A stretch of 64,000 bases of DNA from Pseudomonas sp. 30_B (GCF_017491605.1 NZ_JAFGYY010000024.1:19666-83665), one strand, 5' to 3'. Shown: positions 9,116-18,336, numbered from the stretch's first letter. Numbers and translations: made by a program. The notes: generated by a model not told the origin, from the letters alone.

Positions 9116-9139
9116 TTCCCCCTAGCACCCTAGGGGGAA
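9116..9139. promoter_or_regulatory. Perfect 10-bp inverted repeat upstream of the MFS gene
   Basis: TTCCCCCTAG, loop CACC, CTAGGGGGAA. There is no U-tract after it on either strand, so it reads more like an operator than a terminator, although termination of the upstream gene is possible. It lies 223 bp ahead of the MFS start. The rest of 9102-9361 holds C-rich blocks and no gene. Confidence 0.45.
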
Positions 9140-9361
9140 GTCTCCGCAATGCTGGTACTCGCCCCGATTACCCCCGCCCCTCCCCTTCCCTAGTCTTGCG
9201 TGCACTGTCGTGAAAGCGGCAGGCAAACAAAAAAACGTGTCACGCAATCAGACACTTTCGGCTGCCCCTGCCTTGCGTACAGAGGCGCCTGGTTACCTAC
9301 AACAACAACGAGCTCGACGTGCTTGGCCATCTGCCTTCACCCGCTTCAGGAGCCAGTAACC

Positions 9362-10732
9362 GTGACCCCGCAATCCCCACACCCGCAATCCGTCCGTGCT
9401 TCGCGCTATTCCTGGTATGTCGTCGTGCTGTGCATGGTGGCGTATATCTTCTCCTTCGTTGACCGGCAGATCCTCTCGCTGATGATCGAGCCAATCAAAG
9501 CCGACCTGCAGATCAGCGATACCCAGTTCAGCCTGCTCAGCGGGCTGGCCTTCTCGCTGTTCTACGCCTTCATGGGCCTGCCCATCGCGTATCTCGCCGA
9601 CCGCTCCTCGCGGGTGAAGATCATCGCCATCGGCGTGGCCTTCTGGAGCTTCGCCACCGCCGCGTGCGGGCTTTCGAAAAACTTCCTGCAGATGTTCCTG
9701 GCGCGTATGAGCGTGGGCGTCGGCGAGGCCGCGCTGACACCGGCGACCTACTCGATGCTTGCCGACCTGTTCCCCAGGGACAAGCTCGGCCGCGCGCTGG
9801 GGCTGTACTCCATGGGCGCGTTCCTCGGCGGAGGCCTGGCCTTCCTCGTCGGCGGCTATGTGATCGAGGCATTGCGCGACGTGCCGGCCATCGACCTGGG
9901 CTGGCTGGGCCCGGTGCGCTCCTGGCAGATCGCCTTCTTCATCGTCGGCCTGCCCGGCGTGCTGGTGGCGCTGCTGATCGCGCTGACCATCCGCGATCCG
10001 GCGCGCAAGGTAGCGAACCCGGAGCACAAGGCAAGCATCGGCGACGGCCTGCGCTTCCTGCGTCGTCACCGAGCGACCTTCACCTGCCACTACCTGGGTT
10101 TTTCCTTCTTCGCCATGTGCCAATACGCGCTGATGGGCTGGGCGCCGGCCATGTACATCCGCCAGTACGGCCTGACGCCGCTGGAAGTGGGCTACATCCT
10201 TGGCGGCATCCTGCTGGTGCTCAACACCGCCGGAGTGTTCTGCGCCGGCTGGCTGGTGGACATGCTGCAGAAGCGCGGACGCAGCGACGCCGCGATGATC
10301 AGCGGCATGCTCGGCGCCGCCTGCACCATTCCCTTCGTCATCGGCTCGGTGACCGCCGGCAGCCTGCAGCTGTCGGTGCTGCTGATGGGCCCCGCGATGT
10401 TCTTCTGCGCCTTCTGCATCTCCACCTCGGCGGCCGCCATGCAGGTGCTGACGCCCAATCGCCTGCGCGCGCAGGTGTCAGCGCTGTTCCTGCTGGTCTC
10501 CAACCTGATCGGCCTGGGCGTCGGCACCACCCTGGTGGCGCTGCTCACCGACCAGTACTTCAAGGACCCGAAGGCTGTCGGCTCGTCCATCGGCATCATC
10601 GTCACCCTCGCCGGGCTGCTCTGCCTGTGGCTGCTGGGCAGCGGTCGCAAGCATTTCCGCCGCAGCCTTGGCCAGGAGCAGACGGCTCAGCCTGAAGCCA
10701 TGCCGCTGGACAGCACCGCCGCCGCGAACTGA
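9362..10732 (+). CDS. MFS transporter, spinster-like family
   Basis: A 456-residue, 12-helix major facilitator. Helix 1 contains the FVDRQILSLMIEPIK signature of spinster-like bacterial MFS carriers, and the loop between helices 2 and 3 has a DRSSRVK version of MFS motif A. The GTG start at 9362 is chosen because AGGAG sits 9 nt upstream; longer in-frame starts lack a ribosome site. The porin gene follows 81 bp later in the same direction. Transporter plus OprD-type porin suggests uptake of one organic acid or aromatic substrate across both membranes. The substrate is not readable from sequence. Confidence 0.88.
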   Translation: MTPQSPHPQSVRASRYSWYVVVLCMVAYIFSFVDRQILSLMIEPIKADLQISDTQFSLLSGLAFSLFYAFMGLPIAYLADRSSRVKIIAIGVAFWSFATAACGLSKNFLQMFLARMSVGVGEAALTPATYSMLADLFPRDKLGRALGLYSMGAFLGGGLAFLVGGYVIEALRDVPAIDLGWLGPVRSWQIAFFIVGLPGVLVALLIALTIRDPARKVANPEHKASIGDGLRFLRRHRATFTCHYLGFSFFAMCQYALMGWAPAMYIRQYGLTPLEVGYILGGILLVLNTAGVFCAGWLVDMLQKRGRSDAAMISGMLGAACTIPFVIGSVTAGSLQLSVLLMGPAMFFCAFCISTSAAAMQVLTPNRLRAQVSALFLLVSNLIGLGVGTTLVALLTDQYFKDPKAVGSSIGIIVTLAGLLCLWLLGSGRKHFRRSLGQEQTAQPEAMPLDSTAAAN

Positions 10733-10813
10733 TCGCGCCCGCCTCGACAAGACGTACGCCCGTTCGCCGGCGTGGTGCCCTGCGCCCCGGCGAACGGCAC
10801 CCAGGAGATGACG

Positions 10814-12052
10814 ATGTTCCGTAATCGCTTTGCCGGTGCGCTGCTGTCCAGCGCGCTGATGCCCCTCTGCGCCCAGGCCGACCTGATCGACGACAGCCGC
10901 CTGGACACCACCCTGCGCAACTTCTACATGCTGCGCGACTATCGCCAGGAAAACGCTCCGCAATCCCAGGCGGGCAGTTGGTCGCAAGCTGTGCTGGCGA
11001 GGTTCAGCTCGGGCTTTACCCAAGGCACCATCGGCGTCGGCGTGGACTTCACCGGCTTCTACGCCCTGAAGCTCGACGGCGGCGCCGGCACCAGCAACGA
11101 CAGCAACCTGCCCTACGATCGCAGCACCGGCGAGCCGGTGGATGACTTCAGCCGCGGCGGCGCCACGCTCAAGCTGCGCTATTCGAAGACCACGCTGAAG
11201 GTCGGCCTGCTGGAGCCGCGCCTGCCGGTGATCTTCCAGGACGATGTGCGCGTGCTGCCGCAGACCTTCCAGGGCGCGATGCTGGAGTCGAAGGAGTCGG
11301 ATCGCTTCAGGTTCACCGCCGCGCAGCTCTGGAACACCAGCACCCGCGCCTCCAGCGACCGCGAGTCGTTCTACCTGGCCACCCGCCCCGCCAGCCAGGA
11401 CAGCAACAAGCTGAACCTGGGCGGCGTCGATGCGCAGTGGACGCCCGGCCTGTCCACCAGCTACTACTTCGCCCAGCTCGAGGACATCTACGACCAGCAC
11501 TACGTCGGCGCCAACTTCAAGCAACCAGTGGGCGAGAACACCGCGCTGCTCGGCACCCTGAGCTACTTCCACAACGAGGAATCCGGGCAGGCGCTGGCCG
11601 GGCGTATCGACAACCGCGCCTACGGCGCACGGCTCGGCGTGAAGCATGGCGGCCACACGCTCTCGGCCACCTACCAGCGCATGCTTGGCGAAGACATGTT
11701 CCCCATGCTGCTGGGCAACACCCCGCAGCCGTACCTGGTCAACTGGGTCACCAATGGTGGTTTCTTCTGGGCCCAGGAGCGCTCCTACCAGCTGCGCTAC
11801 GACTACGACTTCGCCAGCCTCGGCCTGCCGGGCCTGACCCTGATGACGCGCTACACCAAAGGCACCGACATCGCGCGGCCGGGGCAGGGCGACGGCCACG
11901 AGTACGAGCGCGATAGCGATATCGGCTACACGATCCAGAGCGGACCGCTGAAGACGCTGTCGTTCCTGATGCGCACCTCCACGGTCCGCAGCAGCTACTC
12001 CAGCGATTACGACGAGGTGCGCTTCATCACCAGCTATCCGCTGGCGTTCTGA
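10814..12052 (+). CDS. OprD family outer-membrane porin
   Basis: A 412-residue porin with a signal peptide ending at AQA (about residue 22). The mature protein begins with DLIDDSRLDTTLRNFY, the hallmark of the OprD/OccD-OccK family. It has an 18-strand barrel pattern and a C-terminal phenylalanine (YPLAF). The ATG at 10814 is preferred over one 6 nt earlier because AGGAG at 10803-10807 would abut the earlier codon. It probably forms a two-gene unit with the MFS carrier and is followed by a terminator. Family members take up basic amino acids or carboxylates. Confidence 0.92.
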   Translation: MFRNRFAGALLSSALMPLCAQADLIDDSRLDTTLRNFYMLRDYRQENAPQSQAGSWSQAVLARFSSGFTQGTIGVGVDFTGFYALKLDGGAGTSNDSNLPYDRSTGEPVDDFSRGGATLKLRYSKTTLKVGLLEPRLPVIFQDDVRVLPQTFQGAMLESKESDRFRFTAAQLWNTSTRASSDRESFYLATRPASQDSNKLNLGGVDAQWTPGLSTSYYFAQLEDIYDQHYVGANFKQPVGENTALLGTLSYFHNEESGQALAGRIDNRAYGARLGVKHGGHTLSATYQRMLGEDMFPMLLGNTPQPYLVNWVTNGGFFWAQERSYQLRYDYDFASLGLPGLTLMTRYTKGTDIARPGQGDGHEYERDSDIGYTIQSGPLKTLSFLMRTSTVRSSYSSDYDEVRFITSYPLAF

Positions 12053-12065
12053 ACCCCGGAAATGC

Positions 12066-12090
12066 GGAAGCCCCCTGGCGGGGCTTTCGT
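12066..12090. terminator. Bidirectional terminator between porin and 12094 gene
   Basis: AAGCCCC / GGGGCTTTC hairpin between convergent genes, usable from either side. Confidence 0.75.
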
Positions 12091-12093
12091 CTG

Positions 12094-12426
12094 TTACTCG
12101 TCGTCGCCGCTGGCGGTCACGGCGCCCAGGCAACACAGGCGGTGCTCCTGCTCGCCGGAGTGCAGCACCCAACTCTCTTCGCCGGCCTGGTAGCGCGCCT
12201 CCATCACCTCGTTGTAGGTGAAGGCCCACTGGCGACGGTCACGGCCGTCGATGGATTCGATCAGCAGCACCACCTCTGCGCTGGCGAACGGCTGGTCCGC
12301 ATGGGCGGCCGCATCGGCCTGGTCCAGCAGCGACTCGTTCAGCTCGAACTGCCAGGCGTGCAGACCGTCGATCAACAGCATGTCGGCGGTTTCCAGCTGA
12401 TCCAGCAGGTAGGGAGTCGTGGTCAT
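12094..12426 (-). CDS. Conserved small acidic protein, DUF5629-like
   Basis: A 110-residue acidic soluble protein without signal or membrane segment. It contains WQFELNESLL, a DRRQWAFTYNEVMEA block and a CC pair near the C-terminus. It resembles a Pseudomonas-restricted hypothetical family I associate with DUF5629; that assignment is from memory and uncertain. The start could be three codons upstream (12435). It is convergent with the porin gene and about 70 bp downstream of the DapA-like gene on the same strand. No function can be given. Confidence 0.65.
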   Translation of the reverse strand: MTTTPYLLDQLETADMLLIDGLHAWQFELNESLLDQADAAAHADQPFASAEVVLLIESIDGRDRRQWAFTYNEVMEARYQAGEESWVLHSGEQEHRLCCLGAVTASGDDE

Positions 12427-12493
12427 GGCAGGCACTCGGCAATGGGCAGGCCATCATCATAGAGCAAAACCCATTGCCGGCCCTCCTCTCCTC

Positions 12494-13360
12494 CTAATCA
12501 GCCAGTGCTGCCAGCACACCACGCAGCCGCTCGACAGTGGCCGGAGCGCAGGGCTGCATCGGCTCGCGCAGCTCATCGACGATCAGCCCTTGCAGAGCCA
12601 GCGCCGCCTTGACCGCCGCGGGATTGGGCTCGGCGAACGCAGCCTGGATCCACGGCAGCAGGCGGAAGAAGGTCGCCCGCGCGCCTGCCAGGTCGCCCGA
12701 CTCCACCTGACGCTGCATCCGCACATAGAGATCGGCACGCACATGGGCGGATGCGGAAATCGCCCCGGCGCCGCCCTGGCAGAGGTTGTTGAAGATCTGC
12801 AGGTCCTCGCCCGTCAGCACCTCGACCTGGCCATCGGCGATCAAGGCCAGGGTGGTCTCCAGGTCGCCGCCGCAATCCTTGATCGCGGCAATGCGCGGAT
12901 GGCGCACGATGCGCCGCAGGGTGTCGCGCTCGATGCGTACGCCGGTGCGGTAGGGAATGTCGTAAAGCACCACCGGCACACTGGCGGCATCGGCAACGGT
13001 CTGGAAGAACGACTCCAGGCCCGCCTGCGACGGCCGGATGTAGTACGGAGCCGGCACCAGCAGACCGGCCAGCGGACGACGCTGGATCTCCTGCTGGAAG
13101 GCCAGCAGCTCGCGCAGGTTGTTGCCCGCCAGTCCCATGATCACCTGCTGCGACGGTACCCACTGCAACACGGCATCGAGGACGGCGAGCTGCTCCTCAT
13201 GGCTCAGTGCCGCTGCCTCCCCGGTGGTACCGCAGACCACGAAGCCGGCAACGCCGTCTTCCAGCAGCCGGGCGACCAGGGTGTGCAGCGCGGCGAAGTC
13301 GACTTCCCCGGCACGGAAGGGCGTGGCCAGGGCCACCCAGATTCCTCGAAACGTAGACAT
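12494..13360 (-). CDS. DapA family aldolase/lyase (dihydrodipicolinate synthase-like)
   Basis: A 288-residue class I aldolase of the DapA/NAL family. It has the GTTGEA motif (T45, T46), catalytic Y133 (YDIPYRTG) and Schiff-base K161 (AAIKDCGG). True dapA in Pseudomonas lies elsewhere, next to bamC, as far as I know. This is therefore probably a paralogue that either condenses pyruvate with another aldehyde or cleaves a hydroxy-oxo acid. AAGGAG precedes the ATG. It stands alone, with a 27-bp inverted repeat about 90 bp upstream that could be an operator. Confidence 0.85.
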   Translation of the reverse strand: MSTFRGIWVALATPFRAGEVDFAALHTLVARLLEDGVAGFVVCGTTGEAAALSHEEQLAVLDAVLQWVPSQQVIMGLAGNNLRELLAFQQEIQRRPLAGLLVPAPYYIRPSQAGLESFFQTVADAASVPVVLYDIPYRTGVRIERDTLRRIVRHPRIAAIKDCGGDLETTLALIADGQVEVLTGEDLQIFNNLCQGGAGAISASAHVRADLYVRMQRQVESGDLAGARATFFRLLPWIQAAFAEPNPAAVKAALALQGLIVDELREPMQPCAPATVERLRGVLAALAD

Positions 13361-13447
13361 GCAAAAACTCCTTGTGGCTGACCGTCTGGTCGCCGTCAGG
13401 GAGGGATGCGGGAATCAAGCGGGGAGTGTTCCAGACCGTGCGCCTTG

Positions 13448-13474
13448 TGTCCTGTCAGCCCATCTGACGGGACA
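13448..13474. promoter_or_regulatory. Inverted repeat upstream of the DapA-like gene
   Basis: TGTCC-T-GTCAG / CTGAC-G-GGACA around a 5-nt centre, in the 349-bp gap between the divergent DapA-like and aldo/keto reductase genes. It could bind a dimeric regulator. The same gap also holds two GTCCTAGG copies (13634-13641, about 13657-13664) near the reductase start. No gene is visible in the gap. Confidence 0.4.
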
Positions 13475-13709
13475 GCACGCCCCGGTCAAATGAGCGACTG
13501 TTTCTTCGATTTCTTGGCAACCACGACGCATGCGCCGGCCTGGGCAGAAAAGCCCGGAAGCGGCAGCGAGGAGTCGAGGTTGGCAAGCATGGGCAATTGG
13601 CGTGTGGGAAATCAGGCCACCGATACTGCGCAAGGTCCTAGGCGCCTGTCAACCGTGTCCTAGGGTCTATGCTGGTTCGACCACCTTGCAGCCGGGGGAG
13701 ACTCGACAG

Positions 13710-14663
13710 ATGAACGATCGCGAACTGGGCCAGTCCGGACTGGTCATTCCACCCCTGGTGTTCGGCGGCAATGTGTTCGGCTGGTCGGCGGACGAAGCCA
13801 CCTCCTTCCGGCTGCTGGATGCGATTGTCGACGCCGGGATCACCTGCATCGACACGGCCGACGTGTATTCGCGCTGGGTGGAGGGACACGTCGGCGGCGA
13901 GTCGGAAACCCTGATCGGCAAGTGGCTGAAGAGGACCGGCAAGCGCAACCAGGTGCAGATCGCCACCAAGGTCGGTATGGACATGGGCAATGGCCACAAG
14001 GGGCTGTCGGCGGTGTACATCGAGCAAGCCCTGGAACGCTCGCTCAGGCGCCTGCAGACCGACTACATCGATCTCTACCAGGCCCACTGCGACGATCCGC
14101 ACACCTCCCTGGAGGAAACCATGGGCGCCTTCGCCGAGGCGGTGGAAAACGGCAAGGTGCGCGTGATCGGTGCCTCCAACCTCGATGCCCGGCGCCTGCG
14201 CGAGGCGCATGCCGTCTGCGACCACCTGAAGCTGCCGCATTACCAGAGCCTGCAGCCCAACTACAACCTCTACGACCGCGCCAACTACGAGACCAACCTG
14301 GAACCGACGGTGCAGCAACTGGGGCTCGGAGTGATCAGCTTCTATTCCCTGGCGGCGGGCTTTCTCACCGGCAAGTACCGCAGCGAGACGGACCTGAACA
14401 AGAGCAGCGTGCGTGGCTACAAGGTGAAGAACTTCATGAACGCGCGCGGCTTCGCCATCATCGATGCGCTGGAAGAGGTGGCCGGCGAGCTGAACGCGAC
14501 GCCAACGCAGGTCGCCCTGGCCTGGCTGATGGCGCGGCCGAGCATCACCGCGCCGATCGCCAGTGCGTCGAAGCTGGAGCAGTTGCCGGACCTGATCGCG
14601 GCGGTGGACCTGAAGCTCAGTGACGAAGCGATCCAGCGACTGAACGCCGCCAGCGCGTATTGA
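13710..14663 (+). CDS. Aldo/keto reductase
   Basis: A 317-residue (alpha/beta)8 NADPH-dependent oxidoreductase with the full catalytic tetrad D48, Y53, K87 and H126 (IDTADVYS, ATKVG, YQAHCDD). The C-terminal nucleotide-binding segment ends with PIASASKLEQL. The sequence belongs to the YajO/Tas-like group that reduces aldehydes or sugars. The ATG at 13710 is the start that opens the first beta strand. It is divergent from the DapA-like gene and followed by a REPIN. The physiological substrate is unknown. Confidence 0.9.
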   Translation: MNDRELGQSGLVIPPLVFGGNVFGWSADEATSFRLLDAIVDAGITCIDTADVYSRWVEGHVGGESETLIGKWLKRTGKRNQVQIATKVGMDMGNGHKGLSAVYIEQALERSLRRLQTDYIDLYQAHCDDPHTSLEETMGAFAEAVENGKVRVIGASNLDARRLREAHAVCDHLKLPHYQSLQPNYNLYDRANYETNLEPTVQQLGLGVISFYSLAAGFLTGKYRSETDLNKSSVRGYKVKNFMNARGFAIIDALEEVAGELNATPTQVALAWLMARPSITAPIASASKLEQLPDLIAAVDLKLSDEAIQRLNAASAY

Positions 14664-14678
14664 AGGACGGGGCGACCT

Positions 14679-14792
14679 GTAGGAGCGAGCTTGCTCGCGA
14701 ACCGCCCAGCTCAAGCGTGAGAGCGTTCGCGAGCAAGCTCGCTCCTACAACAGCATCAGGCTTTCGTAGGAGCGGACTCCGTCCGCGATTGG
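14679..14792. repeat. REPIN with perfect 24-nt arms plus a third REP
   Basis: Two exactly complementary 24-nt arms (14679-14702 and 14725-14748, GTAGGAGCGAGC..GCGAAC) enclose a 22-nt spacer. A single GTAGGAGCGGAC-type REP follows at 14766-14792. It fills the gap between convergent genes. Confidence 0.88.
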
Positions 14793-14799
14793 CATCCGG

Positions 14800-15594
14800 T
14801 TAACTTCGGATCTCGAACCGATCCACATCCAGATAGGCCGGGAAGCGCTCGCGGTAGGCCGCCAGCTCCGCCGCGCTCAGGGCAACATGGAACACACCGT
14901 CCGCACTGCCGGCTGCCAGCAGGTTGTCGCCCTGGAAGTCCAGCACCTGGCTGTCGCCGGAATAGGCGTGCCCCTTGCCGTCTTCGCCCACCCGGTTGAC
15001 CGCCGCGACGTAGCAGAGGTTTTCGATGGCCCGCGCCGGCAGCAGACGGTTCCAGTGCTGGCGCCGCGCGGCCGGCCAGTTGGCGGTGTAGAGCAGCAGG
15101 TCGGTGTCCTGGGGATCGCGGCTCCACACCGGGAAGCGCAGGTCGTAGCAGACCAGAGGGCGAATCCGCCAACCCTTCCACTCCAGCAGCACCTGCTGCT
15201 CGCCCGGTGTGTAGTGCTTGTGCTCGCCGGCCATGCGGAACAGGTGGCGCTTGTCGTAGTGCTTCACCTCGCCGTCCGGGCGAGCCCAGAGCAAGCGGTT
15301 GCGATAGCTGCCATCGGCGGTGCGAATGATCACACTGCCGCAGACCACGGCGTCGAGCTTCGCGGCCTGCCCACGCAGCCAGGCGTAGGTCTCGCCCTCC
15401 TCCGCCTCGGCCAGCGTCTCGGAGTCCATGGAAAAGCCGGTGGTGAACATCTCCGGCAGGATCACCACGTCCGCACCACGGGCGCTTTCCAGCAGCGCGT
15501 CGAAGCGCTCGCGGTTGGCCCTGGCGTCGTGCCAGACCAGCGTGGTCTGCACCAGGGCCAGCTTCAAGTCGGGCAGTTGGCTCAGATCGCGCAT
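14800..15594 (-). CDS. Omega-amidase / Nit2-like carbon-nitrogen hydrolase
   Basis: A 264-residue nitrilase-superfamily hydrolase with the catalytic triad E48 (LPEMF), K115 (YDKRH) and C149 (VCYDLRFP). The sequence groups with YafV/Nit2-type omega-amidases, which hydrolyse alpha-ketoglutaramate or alpha-ketosuccinamate. The start overlaps the end of the aminotransferase gene by 13 bp. The pair therefore looks like a transaminase/omega-amidase module that recycles glutamine-derived keto acids after methionine or aromatic transamination. Coupling is seen in the sequence; the pathway is inferred from known homologues. Confidence 0.88.
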   Translation of the reverse strand: MRDLSQLPDLKLALVQTTLVWHDARANRERFDALLESARGADVVILPEMFTTGFSMDSETLAEAEEGETYAWLRGQAAKLDAVVCGSVIIRTADGSYRNRLLWARPDGEVKHYDKRHLFRMAGEHKHYTPGEQQVLLEWKGWRIRPLVCYDLRFPVWSRDPQDTDLLLYTANWPAARRQHWNRLLPARAIENLCYVAAVNRVGEDGKGHAYSGDSQVLDFQGDNLLAAGSADGVFHVALSAAELAAYRERFPAYLDVDRFEIRS

Positions 15595-16730
15595 AGTCTT
15601 TCCGCCGCCTGGCGCAGCGTCTCCTCTTTCTTGGCGAAGCAGAAGCGCACCAGGCGCATGTCCGCCGGGGGCTGCTGGTAGAACACCGAGACCGGGATGG
15701 CGGCCACGCCGTGCTCGCGGGTCAGCCATTCGGACATGGCGACGTCGTCCAGGTCCGGACGAATCGCCGAGTAATCGACCACCTGGAAGTAGGTGCCGGC
15801 GGCACGCTGGAAGCGGAAGCGCGAGCTTTCCAGCAGGTCGCAGAACAGGTCGCGCTTGGCCTGGTAGAAGGCCGGCAGCTCGTGCAGGTGCTCGGGGTGC
15901 GCGGCCATGAAGTCGGCCAGCGCCCACTGCAGCGGGGTCACGCCGCAGAAGTTCACATACTGGTGGATCTTGCGCATTTCCGCCGACAGCGCCGGCGGCG
16001 CCACTACGTAGCCAGTCTTCCAGCCGGTGACGTGGTAGGTCTTGCCGAAGGAGCTGATCACGAAGGCGCGCGGGTACAGTTCGTCGTGGGCCAGCACACT
16101 GGCATGCTGCACGCCGTCATAGATCAGGTGCTCGTAGACCTCGTCGCTGATGACATAGATCTCGCGGTCGCGGATCAACGCGGCCAGGCGGTCCAGGTCG
16201 GCTCGGTCGATCAGCGCGCCGCTGGGATTGTGCGGGCTGTTGAGGAAGATCAGGCGGGTGCGCGGCGTGATGGCGTCAGCCATGCGCTGCCAGTCGATGC
16301 GGAAGTCCGGCAGGCTCAGCGGCACATGCACGCAACGGCCGCCGGCCAGCTCCACCGAGGGCTCGTAGCTGTCGTAGCAGGGATCGAGGACGATGGCCTC
16401 GTCGCCCGGGCGGATCAGCGCCTGCACCGCGCAGAAAATCCCTTCGGTCGCGCCCGGGACGATGGTCACCTCGGCATCGGCGCTGACCTTGCGGCCATAG
16501 AAACTGGCGACCTTGGCAGCGACCTGTTCGCGCAGGGCCGGCAGGCCGGTCATCGGGCTGTACTGGTTGTGCCCGGCCATCACGTGGCGGGCGACGGCTT
16601 CGAGCAATGGCGCGGGACTGTCGAAGTCGGGGAAACCCTGGGAGAGGTTCAGCGCACTGCATTCGGCGGCGAGCTGGGACATGCGGGTGAAGATGGTGGT
16701 GCCGACGTTCGGCAGTTTGCTGGTGAGCAT
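15582..16730 (-). CDS. Pyridoxal-phosphate aminotransferase (methionine aminotransferase, YbdL-like)
   Basis: A 382-residue fold-type I class I/II aminotransferase. The PLP lysine is K230 in SSFGKTYHVTGWK, and NSPHNPSG and DEVYEHL mark the cofactor pocket. It resembles YbdL/glutamine transaminase K enzymes that transfer amino groups from methionine or aromatic residues, often using glutamine. It is translated just before, and overlapping, the omega-amidase gene, which would pull the reversible transamination forward. Substrate choice is inferred. Confidence 0.88.
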   Translation of the reverse strand: MLTSKLPNVGTTIFTRMSQLAAECSALNLSQGFPDFDSPAPLLEAVARHVMAGHNQYSPMTGLPALREQVAAKVASFYGRKVSADAEVTIVPGATEGIFCAVQALIRPGDEAIVLDPCYDSYEPSVELAGGRCVHVPLSLPDFRIDWQRMADAITPRTRLIFLNSPHNPSGALIDRADLDRLAALIRDREIYVISDEVYEHLIYDGVQHASVLAHDELYPRAFVISSFGKTYHVTGWKTGYVVAPPALSAEMRKIHQYVNFCGVTPLQWALADFMAAHPEHLHELPAFYQAKRDLFCDLLESSRFRFQRAAGTYFQVVDYSAIRPDLDDVAMSEWLTREHGVAAIPVSVFYQQPPADMRLVRFCFAKKEETLRQAAERLCAI

Positions 16731-16809
16731 GGCGTGACTACAGGCTGCGGGCGATGAGAGGGAGGCCCTACTCTATCGCCTACAGCCTTACGCCTGAAGT
16801 CCGACAGCG

Positions 16810-18297
16810 TTATTTACGCTTGTCTTTCTTCTTCTTCTCGGCCTTCTTGTGGTGCGACATCAGCCGGCGCTTCTTGTTGACCTGGCGCTCGGTGAGCTGG
16901 GTCTTCTTGCCCTCGAACGGGTTGTCGCCGCCCTTGTACTCGATGCGGATCGGCGTACCGACCAGCTTCAGCACACGGCGGTAGGTCTTCTCCAGATAAC
17001 GCGTGTAGGCCTTGGGCACCGCGTCCACCTGATTACCATGGATCACGATCAGCGGCGGGTTTGCACCGCCCAGGTGCGCATAGCGCAGCTTGATGCGACG
17101 GCCGTTGACCATCGGCGGCTGGTGAACCTGGATGGCGTCTTCGAGGATCTGCGTGAGCTTGCTGGTGGGCCAGCGGGTCACGGCGGAACGGAAGGAGTCC
17201 TGCACCGACTTGTACAGGTGGCCGACACCGGTGCCGTGCAGCGCGGAGATGAAGTGGATGTCGGCGAAGTCGGCGAACATCAGCCGGCGTTCGAGTTCGG
17301 TCTTCACGTACTCGCGCTCGGCCGACTCCATGCCGTCCCACTTGTTCAGCGCGATGACCAGCGCGCGGCCGGTCTCCAGCACGAAGCCGAGCAGGTTGAG
17401 GTCATGCTCGACCACGCCTTCGCGGGCGTCCATGACGAAGATGACCACGTTGGCGTCCTGGATCGCCTGCAGGGTCTTCACCACGGAGAACTTTTCCACC
17501 GCCTCGAAGATCTTGCCGCGGCGGCGTACGCCGGCGGTGTCGATCAGGGTGTACTTCTCTTCGTTGCGCTCGAAGGGGATATAGATGCTGTCGCGGGTGG
17601 TGCCGGCCTGGTCGTACACGATCACCCGCTCTTCACCGAGCATGCGGTTCACGAGCGTGGACTTGCCGACGTTGGGGCGACCGATGATGGCGATCTTGAT
17701 GCCATCCTTCTCGCTCGGGCCGGGGATGCGCTTGGCTTCCTCGCCCTCGGCGACCTCTTCCAGCTCGCTCGGCAGGTCGTTATCTTCCGGCGCCTCAGGC
17801 TCGGGCGCGAACATCTCGCCCAGGGCTTCCTGCAGCATCTGGGTGATGCCACGGCCGTGGGCGGCGGCGATCGGGATCGCGTGGCCCAGCGCCAGCGGGC
17901 TGAACTCGGCGCGGGCGATGTCCGGATCGACAGTATCGACCTTGTTGGCCACCAGGAAGCTGCGCTTGTTCTTCTTGCGCAGGTGCTCGGCGATCATCTC
18001 GTCGGCGGCGGTCAGGCCGGCGCGGGAGTCGACCATGAACAGGACGGCGTCGGCCTCTTCGATGGCCTGCAGCGACTGCTCGGCCATCTTGGCGTCGATA
18101 CCCTCTTCGTCACCGGAGATACCGCCGGTATCGATGACGATGAATTTCTTGCCCTGCCACTTGGCCTCGCCGTACTGGCGGTCACGGGTGAGCCCTGCGT
18201 ACTCGGCGACGATGGCGTCACGGGTGCGGGTCAGGCGGTTGAACAGGGTGGACTTGCCGACGTTCGGGCGGCCCACCAGGGCTATTACGGGAACCAT
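16810..18297 (-). CDS. der: Ribosome biogenesis GTPase Der (EngA)
   Basis: A 495-residue tandem GTPase with two complete G domains. Both P-loops read GRPNVGKST (about residues 8 and 205). NKxD motifs follow (NKVD, NKWD), and a C-terminal KH-like domain ends in a lysine-rich tail. It assists 50S subunit maturation. The acidic linker between the G domains (about residues 165-190) is as in other gammaproteobacteria. It follows bamB on the minus strand with a 12-bp intergenic hairpin between them. Confidence 0.97.
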   Translation of the reverse strand: MVPVIALVGRPNVGKSTLFNRLTRTRDAIVAEYAGLTRDRQYGEAKWQGKKFIVIDTGGISGDEEGIDAKMAEQSLQAIEEADAVLFMVDSRAGLTAADEMIAEHLRKKNKRSFLVANKVDTVDPDIARAEFSPLALGHAIPIAAAHGRGITQMLQEALGEMFAPEPEAPEDNDLPSELEEVAEGEEAKRIPGPSEKDGIKIAIIGRPNVGKSTLVNRMLGEERVIVYDQAGTTRDSIYIPFERNEEKYTLIDTAGVRRRGKIFEAVEKFSVVKTLQAIQDANVVIFVMDAREGVVEHDLNLLGFVLETGRALVIALNKWDGMESAEREYVKTELERRLMFADFADIHFISALHGTGVGHLYKSVQDSFRSAVTRWPTSKLTQILEDAIQVHQPPMVNGRRIKLRYAHLGGANPPLIVIHGNQVDAVPKAYTRYLEKTYRRVLKLVGTPIRIEYKGGDNPFEGKKTQLTERQVNKKRRLMSHHKKAEKKKKDKRK

Positions 18298-18336
18298 GCG
18301 GCTCTCCAGGAAATTTCAGATTTTCAGAAAACACGA

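Noticed and set aside
16741..16797. Imperfect inverted repeat (AGGCTG..CAGCCT) between der and the aminotransferase gene
   Set aside because: It has a long loop and no T-tract on either strand, so it is not convincing as a terminator.
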